From positions 20,734,246 to 20,798,245 of the forward strand of contig CM056395.1 of assembly GCA_029718625.1 (NCBI GenBank): a stretch of DNA of 64,000 nucleotides, read 5' to 3'. Shown piece after piece: positions 48,529 through 60,905 of this stretch. The notes below the pieces were generated by a model. The model did not search any database. It saw only the letters and a list, made by a program, of their open reading frames with translations, and was not told the DNA's origin. Made by a program: the position numbers and the translations under genes. Source of the DNA: Synaphobranchus kaupii (Eukaryota; Chordata; Actinopteri; Anguilliformes; Synaphobranchidae). Numbering within the stretch: position 1 is the first letter of the stretch; each line of letters opens with the position of its first letter.

Positions 48529-48559
<31 letters not shown>

Positions 48560-49110
48560 CCTTCCCGAAAGAGTTCGCCTGTCGCACTATCGAAAAAAAC
48601 TTTGAAATGAGGGCCACTTCTTCCTGCGCTCTGGTGGCGGTGTTGTGGCTCTTTCTGCAATCAGCATAAGAGGAAGTTAATGGGGGCCGTGGGGGATAGA
48701 GCGGTTCGTACTAGCGAGCTCCGGACACGGAGGAGTCGGGAGGCCTCGCCTGATTTATTATCTCAGTAAAGACATCAATGGGCTCCACTATCAATGGCAT
48801 CCACAATCACTCACCCAACCACAACAGACCTGCGTATTAGTCATTGGATCCTTTCATTGGCTTATCGCTGCATCAATTAATTAGCTATTATAATTAAATG
48901 GCTGCAAAGTGAATAGGGGGATTGCCGTGAGGGTGCAAATGCCTTGCATCTACCTGGGGCAGGCACTGTGCATTGTTACCGGTAAGCAAAGGGACATTTT
49001 ATTACCGCAAAGCACAGCCGAGTTAATCACTTGGGACACATTAGTTCCGTGCTCGGGCTTGTGTTCATGTTAGGGTGGTTTTGCATTCAGGGCCGAAGAG
49101 CTTGGCCAGG

Positions 49111-49305
49111 GTTACATTACATTACAGGCATTTAGCAGACGCTCTTATCCAGAGCGACTTACACATTGTTAGCATTTTTTTTTTTTTACATATTATCCAT
49201 TTATACAGCTGGATATATACTGAAGCGATTCAGGTTAAGTACCTTGCTCAAGGGTACAACGGCAGTGTCCTACCTGGGAGTCGAACCTGCAACCTTTCAG
49301 GGTTC
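49111..49305 (-). mobile_element. tRNA-derived SINE
   Basis: Minus strand: B-box-like GGTTGCAGGTTCGACTCCC, CCTTGAGCAAGGTACTTAAC, TATAAATGGATAA, then the tail GTCGCTCTGGATAAGAGCGT, CTGCTAAATGCC and TGTAATGTAATGTAA. The intact tail hairpin makes it one of the better preserved copies. Confidence 0.88.
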
Positions 49306-52300
49306 AGGTTCTGTCATGTTTGCTGTTATTAAGAAGCACAATAAACCTCTTTTATTTTAGCGTTTTGACATCATCTGTCATTGGTCGTTATCAGTCGCCT
49401 GTGTGACGGACAGCCAATGTAACCAATGTTCAGTAACCCCACACCACGCTGACAGCATAGCTGAGGAAGCACTTCTGTATGTAATACTACTGGCTCTAAC
49501 AATGTTAATTACCTTTTTTTTGTAGTTACTGCTGGTCTTATAAACGCATGGGAGGCACTTGTGTACTTTGTTTTGCAATTGGCTCTGGATAAGAGTGTCT
49601 GTTAATCAGGCTGAGATGTGAACGATCACAGATGTGATGGTTGGGTGGTACTCGTCTGGTTCACTGGCCCTCAGTTTGAGGCTTCAGCCCGACTGCAGGA
49701 GGTTGTAGATTCAATCCCTATCCGGTATTTAAAAGAAATGGCCAGTGGCAAATGCATACACATTTACAAAGCAAATACGTTTATTCTGAACAATACCTGG
49801 CTTGGTCTGCCCAACCTCTTTAAAAATGTTGGCCACCGCCTCTTGGCATGGCGCTCGGCATCAGAAGAGGTGGATTGTGGATAAAGGGCCTGTGATAGAC
49901 TGCAACCCTGCCCCCGACCTGGACATCAGCTCCTTTAACACGGCACAACTACTCTCTCAGTGTTACAGCAACTCTAACAGAGTTAACATGAGACTAATAG
50001 GGACAATATGTACTGTCATTAGAGTTGACAGTACACTATCACAGTTTATTTTGCTGGTTGGGCTCTTGTAAGCCACATCTATTCTATTACTGATCTTTTA
50101 TTGACACATCCACATGCCTGGTAAAAGACTAATACTCAAAACATTATAAATGAAAGAGGAGAGATGGTCGTTTCTGTTTTCATTTCAGGGATCATCTTGT
50201 ACTGATCTGATTCATAATTGATTGACTTCACAATTTATAATTTTTTTTTAATTCCAAGGTTATTGTACATCCTGAATTCACACTTTTCTCTCTCTGGACT
50301 AAGATCTCGTCAGTGATTCAAATTCCACCCCTCTTAGGGCTTTGTGTCTAAACGGTAAAAACAAATAAATACGCAAAGAGAAAAGCATATGCCAGCTAAT
50401 GATATTATTCATGTTTTTTTTTTTCCCCTGATGTGCAGTGTGTTGGTGCAGTCTTGGGTGTCATAGATAATTCAGTGTTCCAGCTCGATTATGCAATGGC
50501 TTGTACTGGAAATGTGCGATGGGGCTCTTTTGCCTTGAATACCAATCAGATCATTTATTTTATTTCATTCTTTTTGCTGCCCGTTTATGAATTATTAACA
50601 CATGGCTGAGCCCCTCAATCTCCATCTGCGTGTTTTCAGTGGCAGTTATGTGTGGTACATTCCCCTTTTACATTCGCTAAAATAAAAACACACACAACTT
50701 AATTAAAGTGCAGGACCATATGTTGTGCCAACATTCGAGTCTAATGAAAGATGCATACTGCATACTGCTTACTGCTTTCACTCGCCTTCAAAATCAAAGC
50801 ACTTAACACAGACACTATCACATAGACAGTATTTGAATGCAACGGCATTTTTTTTTACAGCTTCAATTTGAACTTGGAGCCGTGGGTAGGTGTGGCCATA
50901 TGACGATGATGCCACAAGTCTCATATTATAAATATTCATACGGTCAATGAGTGAAAGGGTGTGTCTTGGTGAACTGACTCAGCCTCCTTCCTGCTCTCTG
51001 CCACGGAGCTCTCTGCTCACTTTACTAGCCGAGACTCCACCTATTTTTATGCTAAGGATTTCGGGACGTCACGAATCCCCGGAAATGCAGCGCATGGTAA
51101 GCCGACACAGAAACTCAGACGACACTCACTAAAAACCGTTGTGTATGATCATAGTCTAACCCAAAACATCGGTTTTCAACGGGAAAAGTCGTTGACTGCA
51201 GTATCACTTTAATGTGCTCTTGTTTATGGGTGACCACTCGCTGCGTGCTTCAATTACGTTCGAGTGTCTTAAAGTGAACCGAGCGAGGGCAGCCAACAGA
51301 GGGCGCCGTCCAAGACAAAGTGCATTACCCTGTGGCTGCTAAGCTCTACCCATGATCCCTTGTTCTTGCTCCTCCTCTAATCATATTATTACTTCCACAC
51401 AAAAAAACCTTAAAGAACAATGATGATGACATTTATTTTGCGTATGCGAGACTATGGAAAAAAACAATATTGTGTTTTTATTTTCTACATTTCACAACAC
51501 CTTTTGAATTTAGCGTTACAATATTGTGCAGCTGAGGACAGCCTGACTAAATGGATGCAAATATCACACCATTTGCACAGGTTATATAACCCAGATCGAA
51601 ATGTCACTGGCTTACACAGGGGATCAACCAAGAAACTGATGCCATTTGGGGGCAGGTACGACTAATGTCAACTAAGTTGACTGAACTTGTGTCATCAATG
51701 AATTAAATGTCCTGCCTTAATTACTTTGTGTGAGCGAGTATACAGTGCAGTATGACTGCCAACAGCATGATGACATCATCCTGAGGTAAAGGATGGGGAA
51801 AATGATTAAAAAAATAATAAATGCGTCAATAGAACTACATTCCTCTTTACAGTCCGTGAATATGAACCCAAGAGACGAATATCGCCACCCTGGTCTATTT
51901 GACGTGTCAAGCTCCACATTATCAGATGTAAGGGACATGTCGTTGTCGCATGGGTTCGACACAGACCTGCTGCGTGCATTTCTGATCAATTTATGCTGTC
52001 TTATGCAGGCTGGAACGAAACGGCGCTTGTCCCCCCGCATTTCCATAACTCCCCGTCTGACTGGCATCCATTTTCAAACATTCGTCCAGCGCCTCTGAAC
52101 GTCGCCATGTTGGAATCCAATCACGCCAGAGTGCTTTCTGCTCACTTTATTGGATTGACCATCATCAGGAACCTTCACCCGTAATGTGCCTCTGCCTCTG
52201 CAGATCTTCAGTCTTCTCTCTTGATGTAAAATACTATGCTCACAGCCAAAGGATTGCTTTTTTTTCTCGTTGCTCTGTTTTTTTTTTTCTTTCACTCCCA

Positions 52301-52381
52301 AGGTACCACGAGAACTCCTTATTGTTTAAAAATATACATGTAAAAACTTCATTTAAAATTTCTATGTTTCTTGACTATACA

Positions 52382-52382
<1 letters not shown>

Positions 52383-52427
<45 letters not shown>
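52383..52427. repeat. (TA)n microsatellite
   Basis: About 22 TA units immediately adjoining the left end of the inverted-repeat element at 52428. Confidence 0.95.
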
Positions 52428-52429
<2 letters not shown>

Positions 52430-54810
52430 GTCATTCGATATAAAATCAATCAGTGCTTCCCATCTGACCCCCTCAAAATCACCTGATTTTTTTTGTACAT
52501 GAACTATAATCTATTTAATGGACCTATGCAAAATGAAGTACCTAGGGGTAGCTCAAATTCTGGCTCTTTTTATTTCGCATTGCATTTTCTGTCATTTGTG
52601 AGCCCTCATAGCTTCATAATTAAAGGTGCTAGCCACACGGAATTTTCTGGGCTAAAAGACAAATTGAAGTTGTGTTCAAAATGATATAAGATTGGAAATC
52701 ACATCATCAGCGAAGTTCACAATCTGACAACAAAAAAGGGTTAAACTATATTCACGAGCATCAAAATATTCCTATGTTTGACATTTTTTTTGAACCAGAA
52801 TGAATCATGGCTAAAGGTTGAGCCCGGTATCAAAATGTAGGAAAAAGTGAGCCCTGTCACTTGGCACAATTTTCACCAATCACCTATCCCACATGTATCT
52901 TTCGGAATTTCTATGACAAATTCTCAGAAAACAGATTATATGTACCTTCTACCAACGCCTGCTTGTATTAGTCTAGGCCACAGACATTACACCGGTGCAG
53001 TTTGTACATTCACACTATGACATATCCCGTGATACTTGTGGCCAAAGTTGGTTGTCGAAAAAATTGAACTGAACGAAACTGAGAATTTGGCTTGAGATTG
53101 TGAGAAATGCTATGCATGTAAAATAGATCTGAATACAACTCCAATGTATCTCTCATGTGGCTATAGCACCTTTAGTTATGCAGCTATGAGGGCTCTCTCA
53201 TGTGGCTATAGTACCTTTAGTTATGCAGCTATGAGGGCTCTCTCATGTGGCTATAGCACCTTTAGTTATGCAGCTATGAGGGCTCTCTCATGTGGCTATA
53301 GCACCTTTAGTTATGCAGCTATGAGGGCTCTCTCATGTGGCTATAGCACCTTTAGTTATGCAGCTATGAGGGCTCTCTCATGTGGCTATAGTACCTTTAG
53401 TTATGCAGCTATGAGGGCTCTCTCATGTGGCTATAGCACCTTTAGTTATGCAGCTATGAGGGCTCTCTCATGTGGCTATAACACCTTTAGTTATGCAGCT
53501 ATGAGGGCTCTCTCATGTGGCTATAGCGCCTTTAGTTATGCAGCTATGAGGGCTCTCTCATGTGGCTATAACACCTTTAGTTATGCAGCTATGAGGGCTC
53601 TCTCATGTGGCTATAACACCTTTAGTTATGCAGCTATGAGGGCTCTCTCATGTGGCTATAGCACCTTTAGTTATGCAGCTATGAGGGCTCTCTCATGTGG
53701 CTATAACACCTTTAGTTATGCAGCTATGAGGGCTCTCTCATGTGGCTATAGCGCCTTTAGTTATGCAGCTATGAGGGCTCTCTCATGTGCTATAGCACCT
53801 TTAGTTATGCAGCTATGAGGGCTCTCTCATGTGGCTATAGCACCTTTAGTTATGCAGCTATGAGGGCTCTCTCATGTGGCTATAGCACCTTTAGTTATGC
53901 AGCTATGAGGGCTCTCTCATGTGGCTATAACACCTTTAGTTATGCAGCTATGAGGGCTCTCTCATGTGGCTATAGCACCTTTAGTTATGCAGCTATGAGG
54001 GCTCTCTCATGTGGCTATAACACCTTTAGTTATGCAGCTATGAGGGCTCTCTCATGTGGCTATAGCACCTTTAGTTATGCAGCTATGAGGGCTCTCTCAT
54101 GTGGCTATAGCACCTTTAGTTATGCAGCTATGAGGGCTCTCTCATGTGCTATAGCACCTTTAGTTATGCAGCTATGAGGGCTCTCTCATGTGGCTATAGC
54201 GCCTTTAGTTATGCAGCTATGAGGGCTCTCTCATGTGGCTATAGCACCTTTAGTTATGCAGCTATGAGGGCTCTCTCATGTGGCTATAGCACCTTTAGTT
54301 ATGCAGCTATGAGGGCTCTCTCATGTGGCTATAGCACCTTTAGTGATGCAGCTATGAGGGCTCTCTCATGTGGCTATAGCACCTTTAGTTATGCAGCTAT
54401 GAGGGCTCTCTCATGTGCTATAGCACCTTTAGTTATGCAGCTATGAGGGCTCTCTCATGTGGCTATAGCACCTTTAGTTATGCAGCTATGAGGGCTCTCT
54501 CATGTGGCTATAGCACCTTTAGTTATGAAGCTATGAGGGCTCTCTCATGTGGCTATAGCACCTTTAGTTATGCAGCTATGAGGGCTCAGCAATGAGGGAA
54601 GATTGATTGTGAAATAAAAAAAGCCAGAAATTGACCCAGAATTGAGATACCCCTTGGTACTTCAAGGGGCCATAACTTGCAAGATATTCATAGTGTAAAG
54701 TTTACATTTTGTCCATTAAATAGATTATAGTTCATGTACAAAAAAATCTGGTGATTCTGAGGGGGTCAGATGAACTTTTCCCAGAATTGATTGATTTTAT
54801 ATGGAATGAA

Positions 54811-54812
<2 letters not shown>
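52428..54812. mobile_element. Long-inverted-repeat DNA element with expanded arm
   Basis: The left end GGGTCATTCGATATAAAATC and the inverse of the right end (GGTTCATTCCATATAAAATC) match. The arms continue with CTGACCCCCTCA, GTACATGAACTATAATCTAT and TTAATGGAC on both sides. Deeper pairing includes GGTACTTCA/TGAAGTACC, GAAATAAAAA and AGCTATGAGGGCTC, so each arm is about 250 bp. No transposase is seen. In the right arm a 45-bp section is present as 32 tandem copies, while the left arm keeps one inverted copy at about 52601-52643. Family unknown to me; flanked by (TA)n at the left and (GT)n at the right. Confidence 0.85.
53150..54586. repeat. Minisatellite, 32 x 45 bp, within the inverted-repeat element
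   Basis: Unit CTCTCATGTGGCTATAGCAC followed by CTTTAGTTATGCAGCTATGA and GGGCT. The 1437 bp equal 32 x 45 minus three single-base deletions (GTGGCTATA to GTGCTATA at about 53785, 54144 and 54413). Common variants are ATAACACC, ATAGCGCC and ATAGTACC. Because 45 is a multiple of three, a frame encoding MRALSCGYSTFSYAA repeats stays open; this is an artefact. Confidence 0.97.
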
Positions 54813-54892
<80 letters not shown>

Positions 54893-54952
54893 CTGTGAGT
54901 GTGAGTGTGAGTGTGAGTGTGAGTGTGAGTGTGAGTGTGAGTGTGTGTGTGA
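54812..54952. repeat. (GT)n then (GTGA)n microsatellite
   Basis: About 79 bp of pure GT, then GTGAGTGTGA-type repeats, directly at the right end of the inverted-repeat element. Confidence 0.95.
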
Positions 54953-56567
54953 AAAAAAGAGTTAAGTTAATATAAATGTAGATGATGAATGTCCTGACAG
55001 AATCCTTAGCAAAAAAAAGTTTCAAAACGGGCAAATATATTGCAATTAGTTTCATTATTTTCATTTCAAACGTGGAATTGAAAGAAATCCAGAGCTTTGG
55101 GCACTTAAAGCCCAGAGCTTTGGGCTTCCAAACCTTACCCCCAAGGGTTCTCACATCACAGGTAATAAATTAATATTCACTTTTATTCTTATCTAGAAGG
55201 CCACTTTGAGTCACATTTAATTAAATTTTTTTATTATCACTTTGAAAAAAAAATTTTATTAATTTTTTTTATTATCACTTTGAAAAATCTTTTGAAATGT
55301 TAATCTCTCCGGTTTCACCTACGTCACACAGGTTGCACTTATGAGCCTGAGCTCAATCAATCGTGCTGAAATGGCAGGGTTGTACCTTCCCCAAGGTAAA
55401 TCAACCAGAGTCACGGGCACCCTTCTTTCCTAGTAGAAAGCTCCAAATTTGTCTGTTATTGCACGGAAGGTCATAAAATCACGTCTCTCAGCCACAGGTC
55501 TGCAACCGATCATTACGGCGCATTTGTCAATAGGGAAATGCTAACAGATTCAGAAGTGTTTCTGCTATGGCAGACTATCAATCTGATTCAATGCTCCGTG
55601 TGCTTAAATTCATGTTAAATTTAATGAGACATTCTGTCTTTTTTATGGTTCTCCTTTTCCCCGTGTTCACTCCATCAAGCGCTTCGACTCACACCGGCGT
55701 GTGAGAATGATATGAAAACAAAGTTTTCTGGGTATGCCGGTGGTTTTGATTTAAGGACAAAGTGCACTGCAGTTAGATCGGAATTTGATTTGGAGCTTGA
55801 ACAACATTCACTGTGGCCAAAAGGTGGTGACGTTCAAATCTCATACGGCACAACTAGATTCCAGTTGACATTTTGATCCCTTATGTCGGAAAAAAAGAAA
55901 ATAGAAAAATGAGAGAAATAAAGAAAAATGCAATAAAGGCAAGACCGTCATGTAGCCTCTTCAGAAGAGCCCCATAAATCACCCCGTATGTAGGAGGGAG
56001 ATAAATAGATCAAGGAAAAATAATACAAATATCTAGGGAACGCTTGAGTTTTCTTTTTTTTTTGAAGGAGAAGTCCCTACTCAGGCATGTTTAACTTTGT
56101 CACCTGGGATTATTGAGCTGGAGGGAGTGGGAGGGGGGAAATAAATAAATATATAAAGCCAGTCGGTCCTCCAAGAGACAGGCTCCCCGCAGCTCCCAAG
56201 AGGAACAATTATAAAACTCGGGTTTGGGAGAGAAGGGCTGTGGTCTGTCACCGGCAGAGCATAGTGTAACCTGGCCTGCCTAGCATGTTCAGGGTTTAAT
56301 GGCCTGGGTGGATTGAGATGGCCTCTCCATTAGCAGAGACAAAGGGTATGTGGTGCAATTAGTTCAGAAGAGGACAGTGCTGGGGGACTGGTCAAACGGG
56401 GGGGGGGGGGGGGGGGGGGGGTCGGCTCAGGGCATGTGGCAAGAGGCTTTTTGTTTTGATTTGTATACACTGTTGCAAAGCCAGAGAGGAAAGCAGTAGG
56501 ATTGCAAGGAATTGTAGGAATGTAGCACTGTAGGAAAGCAAGCAACATCAGTCCCACTTCTTCTTGT

Positions 56568-56568
56568 T

Positions 56569-56600
<32 letters not shown>

Positions 56601-56601
56601 T
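56568..56601. repeat. (ATC)n microsatellite
   Basis: About eleven ATC units. A separate (ATTT)n stretch lies near 56727-56751 and a 24-bp G run at 56398-56421. Confidence 0.93.
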
Positions 56602-58355
56602 GCCTATGTCAGTAATTTCCAGGTTTTTATGTGATTACTATTAACATAAAACATTGCTTATTTGCACTGATCCAAACTGAGATGAAGGTCTCAAAAAGCC
56701 AAACCAAGGTCGTTAATGAACCTTATTTTTATTTATTTATTTATTTATTTTAGAATTGATTTGTCCATGGTCACAGTAATTCCCATCATCTTGGAGCAAT
56801 CAGAGACATATCACTGCACATAATAGCACCAGCTGAATTTTTTTTTAGAGAAAGTCGAGACCTCAGTATGTCTCTGTAAACAGATTCTGAACGACCGAGC
56901 GGGTGTTAACCCCCCAGTCACTCCTGGTCGGAAAAACAACGTAGCGCTCTGTCTGTAAGCGGAGGGTTCAAATCCTCAGTGAGTCATCATTGCCCTTAGA
57001 CAAGGTTGTCATGATTAAAAACCACAAAAAAAAAACATAATAAATAAATCGCCAACTGTGCACCAGTCATCCCTTTTAAAAATAAAAACGAACACGGTTG
57101 AACGAGAAACTTTTAATGAACAAGCAAGAGCACGATGAAACGATCTTCAGGGTGAGCCCCGGTGTTTCAGTACGTTTTTAACGAGCAGCGTGTGATCAAA
57201 AATGATTAAATCAGCCGCTCGTCCGCCTTCGCGAAAAAAAAAAGGGCCCCGTATCCGTTCCCAGACACGGGTGTGCTCGGCATGTCTACCAGAGGTAGGA
57301 CATTGACAGCTGTGTGAGCTCGGGTAACGGATTCATTCTCATTAGGAGCACCGGCATCAGCAGGACATCCAATGTTTTCTATAGTTAATTACCGGGACTC
57401 TGGTAAAGCATCCAACGAATTCCACCAATGGGGACGTTTTGCAGTTCCGAGGCGCTCCGCCAGTCATCTCAACCAGCCTCGCACTAATTCAGAGCCTCTG
57501 CTTCGCTGATTACACATTCACACGCGCGTGCTTCCCGTTCTTAATCTCAATCAACACACAGTGTGACTCATGGATTGTTGGGGATTTAATTAAAACAAAG
57601 ATTAAATGAAAATAAGTAAAATTATTTTTTTCCATATCGCAGAATAATCTCTCTGCAGCCTACACGATAACAGATTTTACAGTGTTATTTGCATAATACC
57701 GCTGACATATTCTCTGTACGAAGCCAAAGCACAAAGACGTACAGATATACAGATTATTACCCCCGGAACCAAGGCCTGCACATAAACACGAGCTTGCTCT
57801 CTGCTTTTGGAATATGTTTAATCAAAACTAATCAGAAGAGATTTATTGCGCTGAGGCAAACAGGCTCCAACAGTTTAATGGACTGACTGATATAGCACCC
57901 ACCCCTCCCAGCCATGATGATATCAGGATGATGTTTTTAGCCAACAACGGTCATGTCAGTGTCACTAAATTATAAAAGAGACACGGCATTTCAAGCTTTT
58001 CAAACAGTTCAGACTGTGAATTTCAATATATCGGGAAAATATTATGAACCACTGCCTTACAGCACATACCTATACGCTCCAAAATTAAATGTACAGTAAA
58101 AAAATTTTTTAACAATTAGTGAAATGCAATAAAGTCAAGACAGCCACGTGGCCTCTGTCAGCTAATGTGTGATATACTGTACCTAGCGAAACATAGCAAG
58201 TCTTGTGACATACAGCAAAAATATTTCAAAGCTCGCATTTTGCCCTTTATTGACACGTACATATTTTTCATTCATTACAAATTCAGTACGATTCAGTGTG
58301 ATGCAAATCACCGACCAGTGCTTTTCCGTTAAATAATACGTCTCCAGGCACTTAC

Positions 58356-58457
58356 CTTCCTTGATTGCATTTCTTTGACGTAGAGTGGGAGGAGGAACTC
58401 GGACACGCCCTCCAGTCTCACGCCTTGTTTGGTTATGCGGAGATCGCCCATTCCGTC
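58356..58457 (-). CDS. sgcz: Zeta-sarcoglycan exon just after the membrane segment
   Basis: A 102-nt exon, phase 0 at both ends, with acceptor TTTGGCAG/GACGG and donor GGAAG/GTAAG. It encodes [20 protein letters not shown] followed by [14 protein letters not shown]. In the gamma/delta/zeta family this segment follows the transmembrane helix and begins the extracellular domain; GMG.LR.T..G.RLEG.SEFL.PLY.KE is a conserved signature, with LPLYVKEI-type sequence favouring zeta/delta. It joins in frame to DSPLV at 36561. It is the most 5' coding exon detected; the preceding exon, encoding the cytoplasmic tail and transmembrane helix, is not in the window as far as I can see. Confidence 0.96.
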
Positions 58458-59000
58458 CTGCCAAAAAGTCAAAGCAGAAAAAAAAAAACAGAACTCACTG
58501 TCTAAGCTGTCTCATGATGGCATGCAATGGTGTGTCAGACAGAACCCCCAAAACATATCATATATGAAACTGTAGTTATTAATGTGCACTTTAAATGGCA
58601 AAGTAAATTTGGAAAACAGATACAGGATCACGGCTATATCTCCCCTGAAGGACTGCTTCTGAATTGGCTTCAGGTCTTGTAGCCAAGGAGAAGGATATTA
58701 GCGGGGTGACATTGCTTTGAATGATGGGAATTGCATCAGTACTTTGAATAAAATTGAAATAAGATGAATTATAGGATTGAGGTACTAGTATTATATGCAC
58801 AGTAGCAATACACAGTCTATAAAATCTTAATTAAGCCCACACTTACTAATATAAAAATGGTTATGTGCTGTGTTGGAAAGCATGGCTATTGTAATAATGT
58901 GGTTACACACAGAGTTGCCTTGTTTGCTGGAAGATAAGGTTGCAATAATAATGAGGTTGACTGTGTGGGAAGTGTGGGTAGATAACCTTACACTAATATA

Positions 59001-59465
59001 CAGTGCCCTCCACAATTATTGGCACCCCTGGTAAAGATGAGTAAAAAGGGTTATGGTTTTTTGATGAATTAGCTTAATCTCACACTGAAAAAATGAGAAA
59101 AAATCCAACCTTTAATTGAAGTAAATTTCTGAGAAAAAAAAAATCCCTCATCAAGAAATAATTATTTTTTAACAAAACCACGTGTGCCACAATTATTGGC
59201 ACCCCTAGAAATTCTTATGAACAAAATGTAACTGAAGCATTTTTTCCATTTATATTTTACTTTTTAAAGTTGATCAGAGTGTTTAGGAACTTTCAAGCAG
59301 TAATCCATGACTTCCTGTTTCACTGGGGTATAAATATGAGGTGACACAGAGACCATATTCCCTTATTCATACATCAACATGGGAAAGATAAGAGAACACA
59401 CACATCAAATGAGGGAAAAGTGTGTTGAGCTTCATAAGTTAGGAAATGGCTATAATATTCTTTAT
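59001..59465 (+). mobile_element. Tc1-like element, 5' fragment
   Basis: CAGTGCCCTCCACAATTATT then GGCACCCCTGGTAAAGATGA is a standard Tc1-family terminal repeat. The internal ACAATTATTGGCACCCCTAG near 59191-59210 is the second direct repeat, as in elements with two binding sites per end. The 3' part (AGGAAATGGCTATAA near 59441) matches the beginning of a transposase gene, after which homology stops. No right terminus. Confidence 0.8.
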
Positions 59466-59963
59466 AACTAACAAAAGCACCGTTTATTCGTGAAAAAGCA
59501 TTATAGTTAAGCATGTGAGCATAATATGATGCTCACGCTTGATTGAGCAAGGACGTTCTATTTGCCTAATGCATGTTGCCTCATTTCCTCCATCCTCGTA
59601 TCTGATCATAGCATCCTTAACTCGCGTCATCCGTTGGGCGGAGCTACGGAGCGAGGAAAGGACGCAAGGAAAGGATGCAAGGAGTAAAAATAAGCGATTG
59701 GAATGAACCCAAAGTCTCACACGATTATTTTAAAGGCCTGTGGTGCTCCATCCAATGTTCTCCTCGGTGTTAGCGTTGTGCTAACTGTTACTACAAGTGG
59801 CAGAATGTGAATTTTAACCTCTGTCTCATGCAGAATTGTGTTCAAAATGTAAACACAAGGCTTCGATATGGAACAGACTATAAAATCAGGTTTACTTTTA
59901 TTGGCAAAGTTTCAAACAATATGGTGTCCAGAGTGCAAAACACCTCTCAATTTCCCCTTAAGC

Positions 59964-60162
59964 CAGGGGGCCTCAATCTTATCCAGTAAGGGCCAGTGTG
60001 GGTGCAGGCTTTTGTTCCAACCAAGCTGTAACACACCTGATTCTACTAAAGGTCCTTAGCAAAGACTCTAGTGGTTGATTAGTAGAATCAGGTGTGACTG
60101 CTTGGTTGGAACAAAAGCCTGAACCCACACCAAGCCATTCTGGATAAGATTGAGTATCCCTG
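59964..60162. mobile_element. hAT-like MITE with probable 8-bp target duplication
   Basis: CAGGGGGCCTCAATCTTATC at the left; GGATAAGATTGAGTATCCCTG at the right. The arms share GTGTGGGTGCAGGCTTTTGT, TCCAACCAAGC and CACACCTGATTCTACTA with their inverses. Flanks CCTTAAGC and CCTTAGAC match at six of eight positions, fitting an aged 8-bp hAT duplication. Same family as 11369-11572. Confidence 0.8.
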
Positions 60163-60671
60163 CCTTAGACGGAGAAATTGCTGCATTTTTCTACAAAACT
60201 AAGGGTTTACAGTCATATTTAACCCCAGTTATACCCACAATACATATAGGAATAAGAACCAATGTGTGATTTTACTTAACACGATTCGATATCGAAGTTG
60301 TAGTCATGTTGTTTTACTCATCGGAGAGTCAATACTACAAATGCTAGACCGGTTGGTTGTATTGTCCAAGCGATGATGACTAGCTGATGGATAGCCCACT
60401 CAATGTTTTTTTTGCCCGAAGCCATAAAGTGAAATAAAGTTTATAAATTAGTTTTCTTGCGATGTCACACTACATGCGTGCGCTGGGAGGAGGCAAAAGA
60501 TTACAAGTCAAAGGACACACCTACTCATCTGAGGATTTTTCTTTACTTTACTCATTTCCACATTTTACAATAATAGTAAAGACATCAAAACTATGATATA
60601 ACACAAATGGAATTATGCAGTGACCTGATGTCATTATGTCATTATTATGTCATCGCTCCATCACTCCCCTT

Positions 60672-60905
60672 CTTTGTCAAATAGTCTCTTACGCAGCCTG
60701 GAGGTCTGTTTTGGGTCATTGTCCTGTTGAAAAACAAATTACGGCCCAACTAAGCGCAAACCGGACGGGATGGCGTGTCGCTGCAGAATGCTGTGTTACT
60801 AGTTAAGTGTGCCTTCAATTCTAAATAAATTGCCGACAGTGTCGCCAGCAAAGCACCCCACACCATCACACCTCCTCCCCCGTGCTTCACGGTGGCAACG
60901 GTGAG
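60672..60905 (-). mobile_element. Tc1 transposase remnant
   Basis: On the minus strand, VKHGGGGVMVWGA is followed after frame breaks by sequence matching the QQDNDPKHTS region (AACAGGACAATGACCCAAAA) and RLRKRLF. These are landmarks of Tc1-family transposases. No terminal repeats adjoin it, and there are several frame shifts and substitutions. Confidence 0.75.

Noticed and set aside
51840..51940. Exon-like segment after CTCTTTACAG at 51853
   Set aside because: The following frame is short, has no recognisable family and no clear matching donor in frame.
53144..54595. Long open frames with MRALSCGYSTFSYAA repeats
   Set aside because: Pure by-product of a 45-bp tandem repeat (divisible by three) within a transposon arm; no start context, splice sites or domain.
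56945..56985. tRNA-like stretch with a B-box-like GGGTTCAAATCCTC
   Set aside because: No full cloverleaf or acceptor stem could be traced; more likely a fragment of an old SINE head. The same applies to GGTTGTAGATTCAATCCC near 49702-49719.
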